Shown: positions 20,188-28,881, numbered from the stretch's first letter. The stretch: DNA of 64,000 bases from Pseudooceanicola pacificus (GCF_009789075.1 NZ_WNXQ01000009.1:82319-146318); one strand, 5' to 3'. The notes: a model not told the origin generated them from the letters alone. Made by a program: numbers and translations.

Positions 20188-21194
20188 GCGCTGTCATCTT
20201 CGACAAGGTCTCGATCGTCTTTGGCAACCGCCCGCAGGAGGCGCTGCCGCTGATGGACAAGGGGCAGGACCGGGCCACGATCCAGAAATCCACCGGGCAG
20301 GTGCTGGGCGTGCACGACTGCTCGCTGGAGGTCGCGGAGGGCGAGATCCTCGTGCTGATGGGCCTGTCCGGCTCGGGCAAGTCGACGCTGCTGCGGGCGG
20401 TCAACGGGCTGAACCCCGTGGTGCGCGGCGAGGTCCGGGTGCGGGACGGCGACTGGACCTGCCGCATCCCCGACTGTTCGTCGGCAGAGCTGCTGCACCT
20501 GCGGCGGGAATGCGTGGCGATGGTGTTCCAGCAGTTCGGCCTGCTGCCCTGGCGCAACGTGCTGGACAACGTGGCCCTGGGCATGGAGCTTGCCGGCATG
20601 TCGCGCCCCGCGCGCGAGGCCAAGGCGCGCGAGAAGCTGGAGATGGTGGGCCTGACCGACTGGGCCACCCGCAAGGTGAGCGAGCTGTCGGGCGGCATGC
20701 AGCAGCGCGTGGGCCTGGCCCGCGCCTTTGCCACAGACGCCCCGATCCTGCTGATGGACGAGCCCTTCAGCGCGCTCGACCCGCTGATCCGCACCCGGCT
20801 GCAGGACGAGCTGCTGGAGCTGCAATCCCGGCTGAAACGCACGATCGTCTTTGTCAGCCACGACCTGGACGAGGCGTTCAAGATCGGCAACCGCATCGCC
20901 ATCATGGAGGGCGGGCGGATCGTGCAATGCGGCACCCCGCAAGAGATCATCGCCGCCCCCGCCAGCGATTACGTCGCGGATTTCGTGGCCCATATGAACC
21001 CTTTGGGCGTGCTGCGGGCGCGCGACGTGATGAGCGCGGCTGGCGGCACCGGCCCCGAGATCGCGGCCGACGCGCCGATCCTGGACGCGGTGGCGGCGCT
21101 GAAATCGGGCGCGCCGGGGCTGCGCGTGATGGAGGCCGGGCGCGAGGTCGGCGCGATCCGGCCCATCGACGTGATCGGCGCCCTGTCGCGCTAG
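20184..21194 (+). CDS. choV: Choline ABC transporter ATP-binding protein
   Basis: 336-residue ATPase of the ProV/OpuAA type. Walker A GLSGSGKS, Q-loop FQQFGLLPWR, signature LSGGMQQR, Walker B ILLMDEPFSALDPL and H-loop FVSHDLDEA are all present. After about residue 265 there is a short C-terminal stretch resembling one degenerate CBS-like repeat (VMSAAGGTGPEIAADAPILD), shorter than the paired CBS domains of osmosensing OpuA. That fits a nutrient rather than osmotic role. Last gene of choXWV. Confidence 0.94.
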   Translation: MSAVIFDKVSIVFGNRPQEALPLMDKGQDRATIQKSTGQVLGVHDCSLEVAEGEILVLMGLSGSGKSTLLRAVNGLNPVVRGEVRVRDGDWTCRIPDCSSAELLHLRRECVAMVFQQFGLLPWRNVLDNVALGMELAGMSRPAREAKAREKLEMVGLTDWATRKVSELSGGMQQRVGLARAFATDAPILLMDEPFSALDPLIRTRLQDELLELQSRLKRTIVFVSHDLDEAFKIGNRIAIMEGGRIVQCGTPQEIIAAPASDYVADFVAHMNPLGVLRARDVMSAAGGTGPEIAADAPILDAVAALKSGAPGLRVMEAGREVGAIRPIDVIGALSR

Positions 21195-21365
21195 CCTGTC
21201 GCGCCGGGGTGCGGAGGTGTCGGTGCGGGGCGCCGGGGCCCTCGTGCGTGAGGCCCGGCGACCCGGCGTGGCGCGGCCCCGTCCTGCGGATGCGGAGCGG
21301 GTCCAGCCGCCGACATATCGCAACCGGCCGTGAGCCGTCCGCCCGCAGGTAACCGGCCGCCGCTC

Positions 21366-21402
21366 TCATGGCCTGCCCGCGCCCGCGGGCACGGCGCCAT
21401 GA
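21366..21402. terminator. Bidirectional stem-loop between choV and hemE
   Basis: A long interrupted hairpin: outer arms TCATGGC (21366-21372) and GCCATGA (21396-21402), inner arms GCCCGC (21375-21380) and GCGGGC (21385-21390), loop GCCC. It lies 9 bp beyond the hemE stop and 171 bp beyond choV, which converge here. There is no strong T-run, so it probably blocks exonucleases or acts with Rho. The rest of this 217-bp gap is GC-rich and featureless. Confidence 0.5.
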
Positions 21403-21411
21403 CCGCCCAAA

Positions 21412-22455
21412 TCAGGTGGCCGGGGCCATCGCGCGCACGGTGTCGATCATCAGCTGCACGTTTTCGGGATCGGCATCCGGCGTGATGCCGTGGCCCAGGT
21501 TGAAGATATGCGGCCCGTTGCGGAAGGCCTCGACGATGGCGCGGGTCTCGTCCACCAGCGCCTGACCGCCCGTGACCATGTGCGAGGAGGCGAGGTTGCC
21601 CTGCACGCAGCCGTCGACTTGCACGTGTTGTGCCGCCCAGTCCGCCGCGACGGAGTTGTCCAGCGCGACGCAATCGGCCCCGGTCGCCCTGGCAAAGCCC
21701 ACGTATTTCTCACCCGCCTCGCGCGGGAAGGCGATGACCGGAAGGCCGGGGTGGCGCGCCTTGAGTTCAGCGATGATGCGTTTCGCGGGGGCCAGCGCAT
21801 AGGCATCGAAATCGGCGCCGTTCAGCGATCCGGCCCAGCTGTCGAACAGCTTGACGCATTCCGCCCCGGCCTCGACCTGGGCCGAAAGGTATTCGATCGT
21901 CGCCTCGGTCAGCCGCTCCAGAAGCGCCTCGAACAGGGCGCGGTTCTCGGCCTTGAGCGCATGGGCGGGGGCCTGGTCGGGCGTGCCGCGCCCGGCGATC
22001 ATATAGGTCGCGACAGTCCAGGGCGCGCCGGCAAACCCGATCAGCGTCGTCTCGGCCGGCAGGGCGCGGGACAGGATGCGCAAGGTCTCGTAGACCGGGG
22101 CCAGCGTCTCGTGCACCGCGCTTGCGGGTTTCAGCGTGTCGAAATCGCCCTGGGCGGTGACGGTCGACAGGCGCGGCCCCTCGCCGGTGACGAACCACAG
22201 ATCGGCGCCAAGCGCCTGGGGCACAAGCAGGATGTCGGCGAACAGGATCGCCGCGTCGAACCCGTAGCGCCGGATCGGCTGCAGCGTGACCTCGGCGGCC
22301 AGTTCCGGGTTGTAGCAGAGCGACAGGAAATCCCCGGCCTGCGCCCGGGTGGCGCGGTATTCCGGCAGGTAGCGTCCGGCCTGGCGCATCATCCAGATCG
22401 GCGGCACCGGCAGGGTTTCGCCCTTCAGGGCGCGCAGGATGGTCTTGTCGGTCAT
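21412..22455 (-). CDS. hemE: Uroporphyrinogen decarboxylase
   Basis: 347-residue cytoplasmic enzyme removing four carboxyl groups from uroporphyrinogen III to give coproporphyrinogen III in heme (and bacteriochlorophyll) synthesis. The N-terminal signature [17 protein letters not shown] and the second signature [14 protein letters not shown] are both intact, and the active-site Asp is in [10 protein letters not shown]. Length is standard. It is separated by 48 bp from a WYL regulator on the same strand, with hemC nearby on the opposite strand, so two heme genes are linked here. Confidence 0.95.
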   Translation of the reverse strand: MTDKTILRALKGETLPVPPIWMMRQAGRYLPEYRATRAQAGDFLSLCYNPELAAEVTLQPIRRYGFDAAILFADILLVPQALGADLWFVTGEGPRLSTVTAQGDFDTLKPASAVHETLAPVYETLRILSRALPAETTLIGFAGAPWTVATYMIAGRGTPDQAPAHALKAENRALFEALLERLTEATIEYLSAQVEAGAECVKLFDSWAGSLNGADFDAYALAPAKRIIAELKARHPGLPVIAFPREAGEKYVGFARATGADCVALDNSVAADWAAQHVQVDGCVQGNLASSHMVTGGQALVDETRAIVEAFRNGPHIFNLGHGITPDADPENVQLMIDTVRAMAPAT

Positions 22456-22503
22456 GCGGGGCTCCTCTGTCGCCCCTTGAGGTCGCCGCGCAGGGGCCGC
22501 TTG

Positions 22504-23205
22504 TCAAGCCGCCCCGCTTGCGGCGGGCGCATCCGCCGCGGCTTCGCGCTCGGCCCAGAGCGCGCGCAGAACCTCGCCCTGGCCGGTGAACGTCTCCTCC
22601 AGCAGGTCGCAGTGCCAGATGCGGTCCATGCGGAAATGGCGCAGGTCGTGGCGCATCTCGCACCAGGCGACCAGCAGCTTGACCTCGACATGGTAGATCA
22701 CCACCAGCGGCCGGATCACCCGGGTGCTCTGCCCGCCGTCGAGCGCACGGTAGTCGATGCGCAGCTTGCGTTCCTCGCGGATCGCGCCGCGCAGCAGCGA
22801 CACCGGCACGCAGCCAAGCGCCGGGTCGTCGCGCACCGCGCCGAAGGGGGCGACATGCAGCCAGTCCGCCGGGCCGTGCAGCGCGTCGATCTTGTCGCGC
22901 ACCCGCTCGCCCGCGCGCATCAGCGCGGTGTCCCCGGTCCGCGCCAGCATGGCGAGCGCGACGCGCAGGGCCTCGGATTCCTCGGTGTCGAAATTCAGCG
23001 GCGGCAGGTCGTAGCCCCGGCGCAGCACATAGCCCATGCCCGCCGCGCCCTCGACCGGCACGCGCATCGCCTGCAGCGCGGCCACGTCGCGATAGACCGT
23101 GCGCACCGACACCTCCAGCGCCTCGGCCAGTGTCTCGGCGGTGCGGGGGCCGGGCGCGGCGCGCAGGATCTGGATCAGTTCGAACAGGCGGTTCTGTCGG
23201 GTCAT
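22504..23205 (-). CDS. HTH/WYL-domain transcriptional regulator (YafY type)
   Basis: 233-residue regulator: an N-terminal DeoR-like helix-turn-helix (TAETLAEALEVSVRTVYRDV, residues about 20-40) and a central-to-C-terminal WYL domain that may bind a small ligand or nucleic acid. The WYL core is only loosely kept (IDYRALDGGQ and VEVKLLVAWCEMRHDLRHFRMDRI). ATG 23205 chosen; a longer in-frame start reaches 23289 without better support. Target unknown; hemE is directly downstream, and a small frame and hemC are divergent from it. Confidence 0.88.
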   Translation of the reverse strand: MTRQNRLFELIQILRAAPGPRTAETLAEALEVSVRTVYRDVAALQAMRVPVEGAAGMGYVLRRGYDLPPLNFDTEESEALRVALAMLARTGDTALMRAGERVRDKIDALHGPADWLHVAPFGAVRDDPALGCVPVSLLRGAIREERKLRIDYRALDGGQSTRVIRPLVVIYHVEVKLLVAWCEMRHDLRHFRMDRIWHCDLLEETFTGQGEVLRALWAEREAAADAPAASGAA

Positions 23206-23315
23206 GGTCGGGCGCTCCGGCTGCAGGCTCCTGACAGGATAGCACAGGCCACTGACAGCAGGATGGCAGGAGCGATGCGTCACCCTCAAGACCCGACCAC
23301 CCCCGCGAGGACACC

Positions 23316-23504
23316 ATGCCCTATTACGACCATATCCTGCTGATCCGCCTTGGCCTGGACCGCTGGGCGCAAGAACCCGCCCGGCGCCTGCCGCGCGGCA
23401 TCCGCCTGCGCGCCGCCTGGCCCGCCCCCGGGGGCCATGCGACCGGATGGCGCCTGCGCTGGTGCTTGCAAGCCGTTCGGGGGGCGCTTAACAGATCGGC
23501 ATGA
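23316..23504 (+). CDS. Small hypothetical protein overlapping hemC start
   Basis: 62-residue basic frame (Arg- and Trp-rich, beginning MPYYDHILLIRLGLDRW). Two points favour it: GAGG five bases before its ATG, and a stop that overlaps the hemC start as ATGA (23501-23504), the coupling used by many real pairs here. Against it: it occupies the region where a hemC promoter might be expected, the second half is compositionally ordinary, and I recognise no family. It may be a leader peptide or chance. Confidence 0.3.
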   Translation: MPYYDHILLIRLGLDRWAQEPARRLPRGIRLRAAWPAPGGHATGWRLRWCLQAVRGALNRSA

Positions 23505-24445
23505 GTGTCGCACGTCCCACCCCTTCCGCTCCGCTGCGGATCGGCACCCGCGGATCTCCGCTGGCGCTGGCCCAGGCCCATGAAACACGTGACCGGCTGA
23601 TGGCCGCGTTCGACCTGCCGGTCGAGGCCTTCGAGATCAGCGTGATCCAGACGACCGGCGACCGGGTCCAGGACCGTGCCCTGCGCGAGATCGGCGGCAA
23701 GGGCCTGTTCACCCGCGAGATCGAACAAGCGCTGGTACAGGGCGGTATCGACATCGCGGTGCATTCGATGAAGGACATGCCGGTGCTGCAGCCCGCCGGG
23801 CTGGTGCTGGAGTGCTACCTGCCGCGCGAGGATGTGCGCGACGCCTTCGTCTGCCTGACGCCGGGCGGCATTCACGGCATTCCCACGGGCGCCAAGGTCG
23901 GCACCTCCAGCCTGCGCCGGGGCGCGCAGATCCGGGTCAAGCGCCCGGATGTCGAGGTGGTGGAATTCCGCGGCAATGTGCAGACCCGCCTGCGCAAGCT
24001 GGCCGACGGGGTGGCGCATTGCACCTTTCTGGCGATGGCCGGGCTGAACCGGCTGAACATGACCCAGGTGCAGGCCGAGGCAGTCGACCCCGACGACATG
24101 CTGCCCGCCGTGGCCCAGGGCGCCATCGGGATCGAGCGGCGGGCGGACGATATGCGGGTCGCCGCCCTGCTGGAGGCGATCCACGACAGGCCCACGGCCG
24201 AGCGGCTGGTCTGCGAACGCGCCTTCCTCGCCACGCTCGACGGGTCTTGCGAGACGCCGATTGCCGGGCTGGCCGAGGTCGCGGGCGGCACGCTGCGGAT
24301 GCGGGGCGAGATCCTGCGCCCAGATGGCAGCGAGGCGCTGGCCGACGAGATCAGCGGCCCGGTCGCCGACGGCGCCGCGATGGGCGAGACGCTGGCCGGG
24401 CGCCTGCTGGAGCGGGCCGGCGCGGGGTTCTTCGACTGGCGCTGA
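23501..24445 (+). CDS. hemC: Porphobilinogen deaminase (hydroxymethylbilane synthase)
   Basis: 314-residue cytoplasmic enzyme polymerising four porphobilinogens into hydroxymethylbilane. It begins near IGTRGSPLALAQA and has IQTTGDRVQDRALREIGGKG (active-site Asp region shifted in Alphaproteobacteria), VGTSSLRRGAQI, FRGNVQTRLRKL, and Cys250 in DGSCETPIAGLA, to which the dipyrromethane cofactor is bound. Length is normal. It is the second heme gene in the window, about 1 kb from hemE and transcribed in the opposite direction. Confidence 0.95.
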   Translation: MSVARPTPSAPLRIGTRGSPLALAQAHETRDRLMAAFDLPVEAFEISVIQTTGDRVQDRALREIGGKGLFTREIEQALVQGGIDIAVHSMKDMPVLQPAGLVLECYLPREDVRDAFVCLTPGGIHGIPTGAKVGTSSLRRGAQIRVKRPDVEVVEFRGNVQTRLRKLADGVAHCTFLAMAGLNRLNMTQVQAEAVDPDDMLPAVAQGAIGIERRADDMRVAALLEAIHDRPTAERLVCERAFLATLDGSCETPIAGLAEVAGGTLRMRGEILRPDGSEALADEISGPVADGAAMGETLAGRLLERAGAGFFDWR

Positions 24446-24819
24446 GCCGGTCGGGGCGCTGCCAGGGGCCAGGTATCTGACCGGCGGATGTCTAGCCAGG
24501 CTGAGGCGAGGGCGCCAGCGGCGGTTTTGCTCTGCCCCTGAGCCGGGCGGCGTGGGGCGGATCGAACCGATATCGAATTCCGGCAGGACCTCGATGCCCA
24601 TCCGCTGCGCCTCTCTTCGCGTCTGCCGCTCTTGTCACTTTCCATGGAGCATATGCGAGGCATTGTACCCCGATCCGGGCCGGGGTTTGATATCCACCGG
24701 TCGAACGGTCATCCAATCCCCGTCGAAGGCGCGCCATGTCGCAGGCCGGGCAAAACCCGTTGGCGCGGGGCGGGGTTTCGTGGAATAACCCGGGCAACTG
24801 GAACCCATGCGAGACCGCC
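24446..24819. other. Intergenic region upstream of fructose-1,6-bisphosphatase
   Basis: 374 bp, less GC-rich than surrounding genes (for example the stretch 24555-24600). A weak hairpin (CCCCG/CGGGG around 24665-24682) and a GAAGG preceding an alternative ATG at 24736 are all that stand out. No conserved RNA, repeat or gene was recognised. It presumably holds the fbp promoter. Confidence 0.5.
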
Positions 24820-25758
24820 ATGCCCGTCATCGAGCCCGACAAGATCCCCGCCGACCTGCTGCCCGTGATCGAGGCGCTCTGCGCGACAGGCATCGACGTG
24901 GCCGCCACCATCGCCCGCGGCCCGCTGGGCCAGTCGCTGGGCGCGGGTGTGGGCGAGAACACCGGCGGCGACCAGCAGAAGGCGCTGGACGTGATGGCCG
25001 ACGAGGCATTCGAAAAGGCGCTTGGGCCGGCGGGGGTGAAATACTATGCCTCCGAAGAGCAGGAAAGCGTGCTGACCCTGGGCGGCGAGAAATTCGCCCT
25101 CGCCATCGACCCGCTGGACGGATCCTCGAACATCGACGTCAACGTCTCGATCGGTACGATCTTTTCGGTCTTTCCGGCCGGTGCCGGGCCCGAGGAAAGC
25201 TTCCTGCGCCCCGCATCCGAACAGATCGCGGCGGGCTACATCATCTTCGGGCCGCAATGCGGGCTGGTGGTGACCTTCGGCTCGGGCACGCTGATGTATG
25301 TGCTGGACCCGGCCGACACATGTTTCAAACTGGTCGAGACGGGGCTGTCGATCCCGGCCTCCGCCAAGGAATACGCGATCAACGCGGGCTACCGCCGCCA
25401 CTGGCCGGACTATGTGCGCAGCTATGTCGAACAGGCCGAGGCCGGCAAGGACGGCCCGCGCGGCAAGGATTTCGGCTTTCGCTGGGTTGCCTCGCTGGTG
25501 GCCGAGACGCACCGCATCCTGTCGCGGGGCGGCGTGTTCCTTTACACCGGCGACGCCCGCCCGGCCTATGCCAGGGGGCGGCTGCGCATGGTCTACGAGG
25601 TCGCGCCGATGGCCTTCCTGGTGGAACAGGCCGGGGGCAAGGCGACCAACGGCAAGGATCCGATCCTGTCGCTGAGCGCGACCGAGCTGCACCAGAAGAT
25701 CCCCTTTGTCTTCGGCGCCGCCGAAGAGGTGGATCACGTCGCCGGGCTGCACGGCTGA
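24820..25758 (+). CDS. fbp: Class I fructose-1,6-bisphosphatase
   Basis: Cytoplasmic Mg-dependent phosphatase of gluconeogenesis and the Calvin cycle. The metal-binding motifs are KYYASEEQESV and AIDPLDGSSNIDVNVSIGT (the DPLDGSSN loop), with GGVFLYTGDAR and YEVAPMAFLVEQAGGKAT near the C-terminus, all diagnostic of class I. I chose ATG 24820 (312 residues), which aligns with the N-terminus of Rhodobacter homologues as I recall them. ATG 24736 has a better GAAGG ribosome site and adds 28 residues with rarer codons, so the start is uncertain. rpe follows 18 bp later, giving a sugar-phosphate pair. Confidence 0.92.
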   Translation: MPVIEPDKIPADLLPVIEALCATGIDVAATIARGPLGQSLGAGVGENTGGDQQKALDVMADEAFEKALGPAGVKYYASEEQESVLTLGGEKFALAIDPLDGSSNIDVNVSIGTIFSVFPAGAGPEESFLRPASEQIAAGYIIFGPQCGLVVTFGSGTLMYVLDPADTCFKLVETGLSIPASAKEYAINAGYRRHWPDYVRSYVEQAEAGKDGPRGKDFGFRWVASLVAETHRILSRGGVFLYTGDARPAYARGRLRMVYEVAPMAFLVEQAGGKATNGKDPILSLSATELHQKIPFVFGAAEEVDHVAGLHG

Positions 25759-25776
25759 GCGCGAAGGACCCCGCCC

Positions 25777-26463
25777 ATGAGCTTTGACCGTTCGCTGAAG
25801 ATCGCGCCCTCGATCCTGTCCGCAGATTTCGCCGATTTCGGGCGTGAGATCGAGGCGGTGGAGGCGCAGGGGGCCGACTGGATCCATGTCGATGTGATGG
25901 ACGGGCATTTCGTGCCCAACCTCACCTTCGGCCCGCCGCTGGTGAAGGCGATCCGCCGCCACGTGACGACGGTGATGGACGTGCATCTGATGATCGCGCC
26001 GGTCGATCCCTATATCGACGCCTTCGCCGATGCCGGGGCCGACATCCTGACCGCCCATGTCGAGGCCGGGCCGCATATCCACCGGACGCTGCAGGCGATC
26101 CGGGGCGCGGGGATGAAGGCGGGCGTGGCGCTGAACCCCGGCACCCCCGCCGTGGCGGTGGAGCATGTGCTGGACCTCTGCGACCTGGTCTGCGTGATGA
26201 CGGTGAACCCCGGCTTTGGCGGGCAGAGCTTCATCGACATGACGGCCAAGGTGCGGCGCCTGCGCGAGCTGATCGGCGACCGGCCGGTGCATGTCGAGAT
26301 CGACGGCGGGGTCACGCCTGTGACGGCGCCGTCGCTGCGCGCCGCCGGGGCGGATGTGCTGGTGGCGGGATCGGCGGTGTTCAAGGGCGGGTCGGTCACC
26401 GATCCGGCGCCCTATGGCGCGAACATCCGCGCGATCCGGGTGAGCTGCGACACCGAGGTCTGA
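25777..26463 (+). CDS. rpe: Ribulose-phosphate 3-epimerase
   Basis: 228-residue TIM-barrel enzyme interconverting ribulose-5-phosphate and xylulose-5-phosphate. Family signatures are IAPSILSADFADFGREI, HVDVMDGHFVPNLTFGP (metal His/Asp), MDVHLMI, MTVNPGFGGQSFI and EIDGGV. It probably shares a transcript with fbp. No other Calvin-cycle gene (rbcL, prk) is in the window, so a general pentose-phosphate role is the safe reading. A dispersed 3' element lies downstream in the same sense. Confidence 0.95.
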   Translation: MSFDRSLKIAPSILSADFADFGREIEAVEAQGADWIHVDVMDGHFVPNLTFGPPLVKAIRRHVTTVMDVHLMIAPVDPYIDAFADAGADILTAHVEAGPHIHRTLQAIRGAGMKAGVALNPGTPAVAVEHVLDLCDLVCVMTVNPGFGGQSFIDMTAKVRRLRELIGDRPVHVEIDGGVTPVTAPSLRAAGADVLVAGSAVFKGGSVTDPAPYGANIRAIRVSCDTEV

Positions 26464-26872
26464 GAGGGGCCGTGCCGCGGCCTCTTCCCTGCGGCGGGAT
26501 ACGCAAGCTGCGTTGCCTGCGCCCGGCTGGCCAGCGTCATGCGTGGTCTGGCCGGGCAGGGGGCTGTCTGCCCCCATCGGGCCTGCGGCCCGATTCCCCC
26601 GAGGATATTTCCGGCCAGAGGAAGGCAGGGCCGGGCGCGCAGGGGCTGCCGGAGGGCCAATGCTCGGGCCGGTATCCGCTCTGAGGGCAGGGAGCGCGAT
26701 GCTCTGGACCGGGTTCCATCATCGGGGGCGCGGGCCGCGTGCAGGGGGATCGGCGGGCCGAGGGTGCTCAATGCCGGCGCGACGCAAAGGACCGGCGGCG
26801 GCTGCACCGGCGCGGGGGTCATCATCGGCCGGGCGGGCGGCGCGGGTGATCGGGAACGGACCCGCGCCCGGT
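26464..26872. other. 409-bp intergenic region downstream of rpe
   Basis: Between convergent rpe and a membrane-protein gene. It contains one copy of the dispersed 3' element (annotated separately at 26556-26624). The remainder, 26640-26872, is GC-rich with several short open frames in all directions, none with a convincing ribosome site or recognisable product. Confidence 0.55.
26556..26624 (+). repeat. Dispersed intergenic 3' element, copy 1
   Basis: Order: hairpin GGGGGC (26559-26564)/GCCCCC (26570-26575), then a perfect hairpin ATCGGGCC (26576-26583)/GGCCCGAT (26587-26594) with loop TGC, then CCCCCGA and the box GGATATTT-NN-GGCCAGAGGAAG (26603-26624). It lies 93 nt past the rpe stop in the same sense. 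The near-identical copy 3 on the minus strand at 60586-60653 has a one-pair-shorter but still perfect second stem. Confidence 0.85.
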
Positions 26873-27619
26873 TCAGGCGGAGGTGTCGCGCGCCACGGTT
26901 GCCGCCTGATCCAATGTCTCGTCTTTGGGCCGGGTCGCCGGTCCGGTCAGGCCCCAGACGCCGGGGTTGCGAGGGGAGAGGAAAATCATCAGGGTGATGA
27001 TCCCGAAGGCCAGTTCGTAAAGTTCGAACTGCCGCTTGATCGTGATCACGCCCATCAGCAGCGAGGCGATCAGCGCCATCCAGGCGTGCAGCCCGCGCGG
27101 CACCGGCACGGCCAGCAGGCGCACGAAGGCACCGACCCAGCGGACCCGGCCGAAGAGCAGGGGCAGAACCAGCAGGTAGAGCAGGATGATCGGCGTCAGG
27201 GCATTGCCGAAGATCTTCTCGGCCAGGTGCACGTCGCCGATCACGAGGTTGTGCAGGTTCGTCTCGCCCTGGTAGTTGTGCTGCAGGAAATAGGCGCTCG
27301 ACTGCCAGTCGAAGATACGCTGCCCCCAGGAGACTTCCTCGCCCGCGGCAAAGAAGAACATCAGGGCATAGAGCCCCGTCAGCCAGAGATAGTAGCGCGG
27401 CTGCCCGTGGGCCGGGGCCTGCAGCGCGCGCCGGGCCAGCACCAGGCAGCCGATGAACAGCAGCACGGCGGTGGCATATTCCAGCGGTCCGTCCTCGGCC
27501 GCGTAGCTGAGGGTGAAGTAATCGGGATCGGTGAACGCGAACCAGACGGAGCTGGCATGCGCCACGATGAAGAGGCTCAGCAGAAGCAGTTCGGCAATCG
27601 GGTGTCTGGAACGGGTCAT
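26873..27619 (-). CDS. Conserved integral membrane protein of unknown function
   Basis: 248 residues with about six or seven predicted membrane segments (for example HPIAELLLLSLFIVAHASSV, AVLLFIGCLVLA, YALMFFFAAG, IILLYLLVLPLLFG, AFGIITLMIFLS). The most notable stretch is AAGEEVSWGQRIFDW followed by QHNYQGETNLHNLVIGD, rich in polar and charged residues after a helix, which could be a catalytic or metal-binding site; no family name is certain to me. I prefer ATG 27619 with GGAAG six bases upstream over TTG 27625. Inner membrane. Function unknown. Confidence 0.85.
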   Translation of the reverse strand: MTRSRHPIAELLLLSLFIVAHASSVWFAFTDPDYFTLSYAAEDGPLEYATAVLLFIGCLVLARRALQAPAHGQPRYYLWLTGLYALMFFFAAGEEVSWGQRIFDWQSSAYFLQHNYQGETNLHNLVIGDVHLAEKIFGNALTPIILLYLLVLPLLFGRVRWVGAFVRLLAVPVPRGLHAWMALIASLLMGVITIKRQFELYELAFGIITLMIFLSPRNPGVWGLTGPATRPKDETLDQAATVARDTSA

Positions 27620-27680
27620 CGGCAACTTCCGCTGGTACGAAAGCTGCTACTTAGTGCCGTCATAAACCCATTACACCCCT

Positions 27681-27694
27681 GTCACATTTGTGAC
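27681..27694. promoter_or_regulatory. Perfect 14-bp operator-like palindrome
   Basis: GTCACA-TT-TGTGAC, upstream of the membrane-protein gene on the minus strand (62 bp before its start). It is perfectly symmetric and sits in a relatively AT-rich promoter-like stretch. It is not the spacing of a CRP/FNR site. The binding protein is unknown. Confidence 0.45.
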
Positions 27695-27799
27695 GCTGCG
27701 GAATCGGCGAATCCTTGCCGGAACCGGCCCTTTTGGGGGTGTTTGCGATATTCCGGTATACAGATCAGGGACTTGCAGGCCCGCAGTGTCAGGACCCGG

Positions 27800-27833
27800 A
27801 AATGACAAACCCCCGGGCGGGAGCCACGGGGGT
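27800..27833 (-). terminator. Intrinsic terminator of rpsU
   Basis: On the minus strand, ACCCCCG and CGGGGGT (genome positions 27827-27833 and 27809-27815) form a 7-bp stem, followed by TTTGTCATT. It lies 36 bp past the rpsU stop, a standard position for a rho-independent terminator. Confidence 0.75.
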
Positions 27834-27868
27834 CGTCTGAACTTACTGTTCTGTCCGAAGGAAAACCC

Positions 27869-28075
27869 TCAGAGCAGACCTTCGCGTTGCGCTTTCTTGC
27901 GCGCCAGCTTGCGGGCGCGGCGGATCGCTTCGGCCTTCTCGCGCGCTTTCTTCTCGGAGGGTTTCTCGAAATGCTGCTTGAGCTTCATTTCCCGAAACAC
28001 GCCTTCGCGCTGGAGCTTTTTCTTCAGGGCGCGGAGCGCCTGATCGACGTTATTGTCGCGAACAGATACCTGCAT
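27869..28075 (-). CDS. rpsU: 30S ribosomal protein S21
   Basis: 68 residues, strongly basic. [20 protein letters not shown] and the Lys/Arg-rich tail ([15 protein letters not shown]) are the S21 pattern. It helps the 30S subunit base-pair with mRNA at initiation. A strong AGGAAGG site precedes ATG 28075. It is monocistronic, with an intrinsic terminator, and divergent from a COQ9 gene. Confidence 0.97.
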   Translation of the reverse strand: MQVSVRDNNVDQALRALKKKLQREGVFREMKLKQHFEKPSEKKAREKAEAIRRARKLARKKAQREGLL

Positions 28076-28189
28076 GTGGTTGTCACCACCTTCCTAGGTT
28101 AGAGTTGCAAGAGATTGCAGGAGGTGGCCACATACCAAGCGCCGCCCTGTTTGTCCAGCATGCAGCCGCAGCCCGACGAGGAGCCCGAG

Positions 28190-28873
28190 ATGACCGATCA
28201 GACCGCCCCCGCAGAGCGTATCCTGGACGCCGCCCTGGCCCATGTGCCGTTCGACGGATGGTCCGCCGCAACCCTGACCGCCGCCGCCGCGGAGGCCGAT
28301 GTCGCGCCCGCGCTGGCGCGCCTGCTCTACCCGCGCGGCGGGGTCGATCTGGCGCTGGCCTACCACGCGAGGGGCGATGCGGCGATGGTGGCGCGCCTGC
28401 AGGAGGAAGACCTGACCGACATGCGGTTCCGCGACCGGATCGCCGCCGCCGTCCGCTTTCGCATCGAGGCCGCAGGGGATCGCGAACTGGTGCGCCGGGG
28501 CACGACGCTCTTTGCCCTGCCACAGCATGCGGGCGAGGGCGCGCGGGCGATCTGGGGCACGGCCGATCTGATCTGGCGCAGCCTCGGCGACAGTTCGGAC
28601 GACATCAACTGGTACACCAAGCGGGCGACCCTGTCGGGTGTCTACGGCTCTGTCGTGCTGTTCTGGCTGGGCGACGATTCCCCGGCATTCCAGGCGACCT
28701 GGGAATTCCTCGACCGCCGCATCGACGATGTGATGCAGATCGAGAAGGTCAAGGCCGACCTGCGCGAGAACCGGCTGGCCTCGGCCCTGCTGGCCGGGCC
28801 GATGGCCCTGCTGGGCCGCATCCGCCCGCCCGCAAGCCGCGCGGCCGGGATGCCGGGCCACGGCGGGGGCTGA
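28190..28873 (+). CDS. COQ9 family ubiquinone-biosynthesis protein
   Basis: 227-residue helical protein with a TetR-like fold. It has ERILDAALAHVPFDGWSAAT at the N-terminus and the COQ9 C-terminal motif DDINWYTKRATLSGVYGSVV, including the lipid-binding region, then WEFLDRRIDDVMQIEK. In mitochondria COQ9 binds a lipid and supports the Coq7 hydroxylase step of ubiquinone synthesis; the alphaproteobacterial protein probably does the same. ATG 28190 has GAGGAG six bases upstream; ATG 28160 is an alternative. It is divergent from rpsU. Confidence 0.9.
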   Translation: MTDQTAPAERILDAALAHVPFDGWSAATLTAAAAEADVAPALARLLYPRGGVDLALAYHARGDAAMVARLQEEDLTDMRFRDRIAAAVRFRIEAAGDRELVRRGTTLFALPQHAGEGARAIWGTADLIWRSLGDSSDDINWYTKRATLSGVYGSVVLFWLGDDSPAFQATWEFLDRRIDDVMQIEKVKADLRENRLASALLAGPMALLGRIRPPASRAAGMPGHGGG

Positions 28874-28881
28874 ACCGGACT

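Noticed and set aside
21490..23343. 617-codon frame opposite hemE and the WYL regulator
   Set aside because: Antisense shadow with biased composition and no domain.
24736..24819. N-terminal extension of fructose-1,6-bisphosphatase
   Set aside because: Not present in homologues as recalled and contains rarer codons, though its ribosome site is good; left as an alternative.
24709..26577. 622-codon minus frame opposite fbp and rpe
   Set aside because: Antisense shadow of two conserved enzymes.
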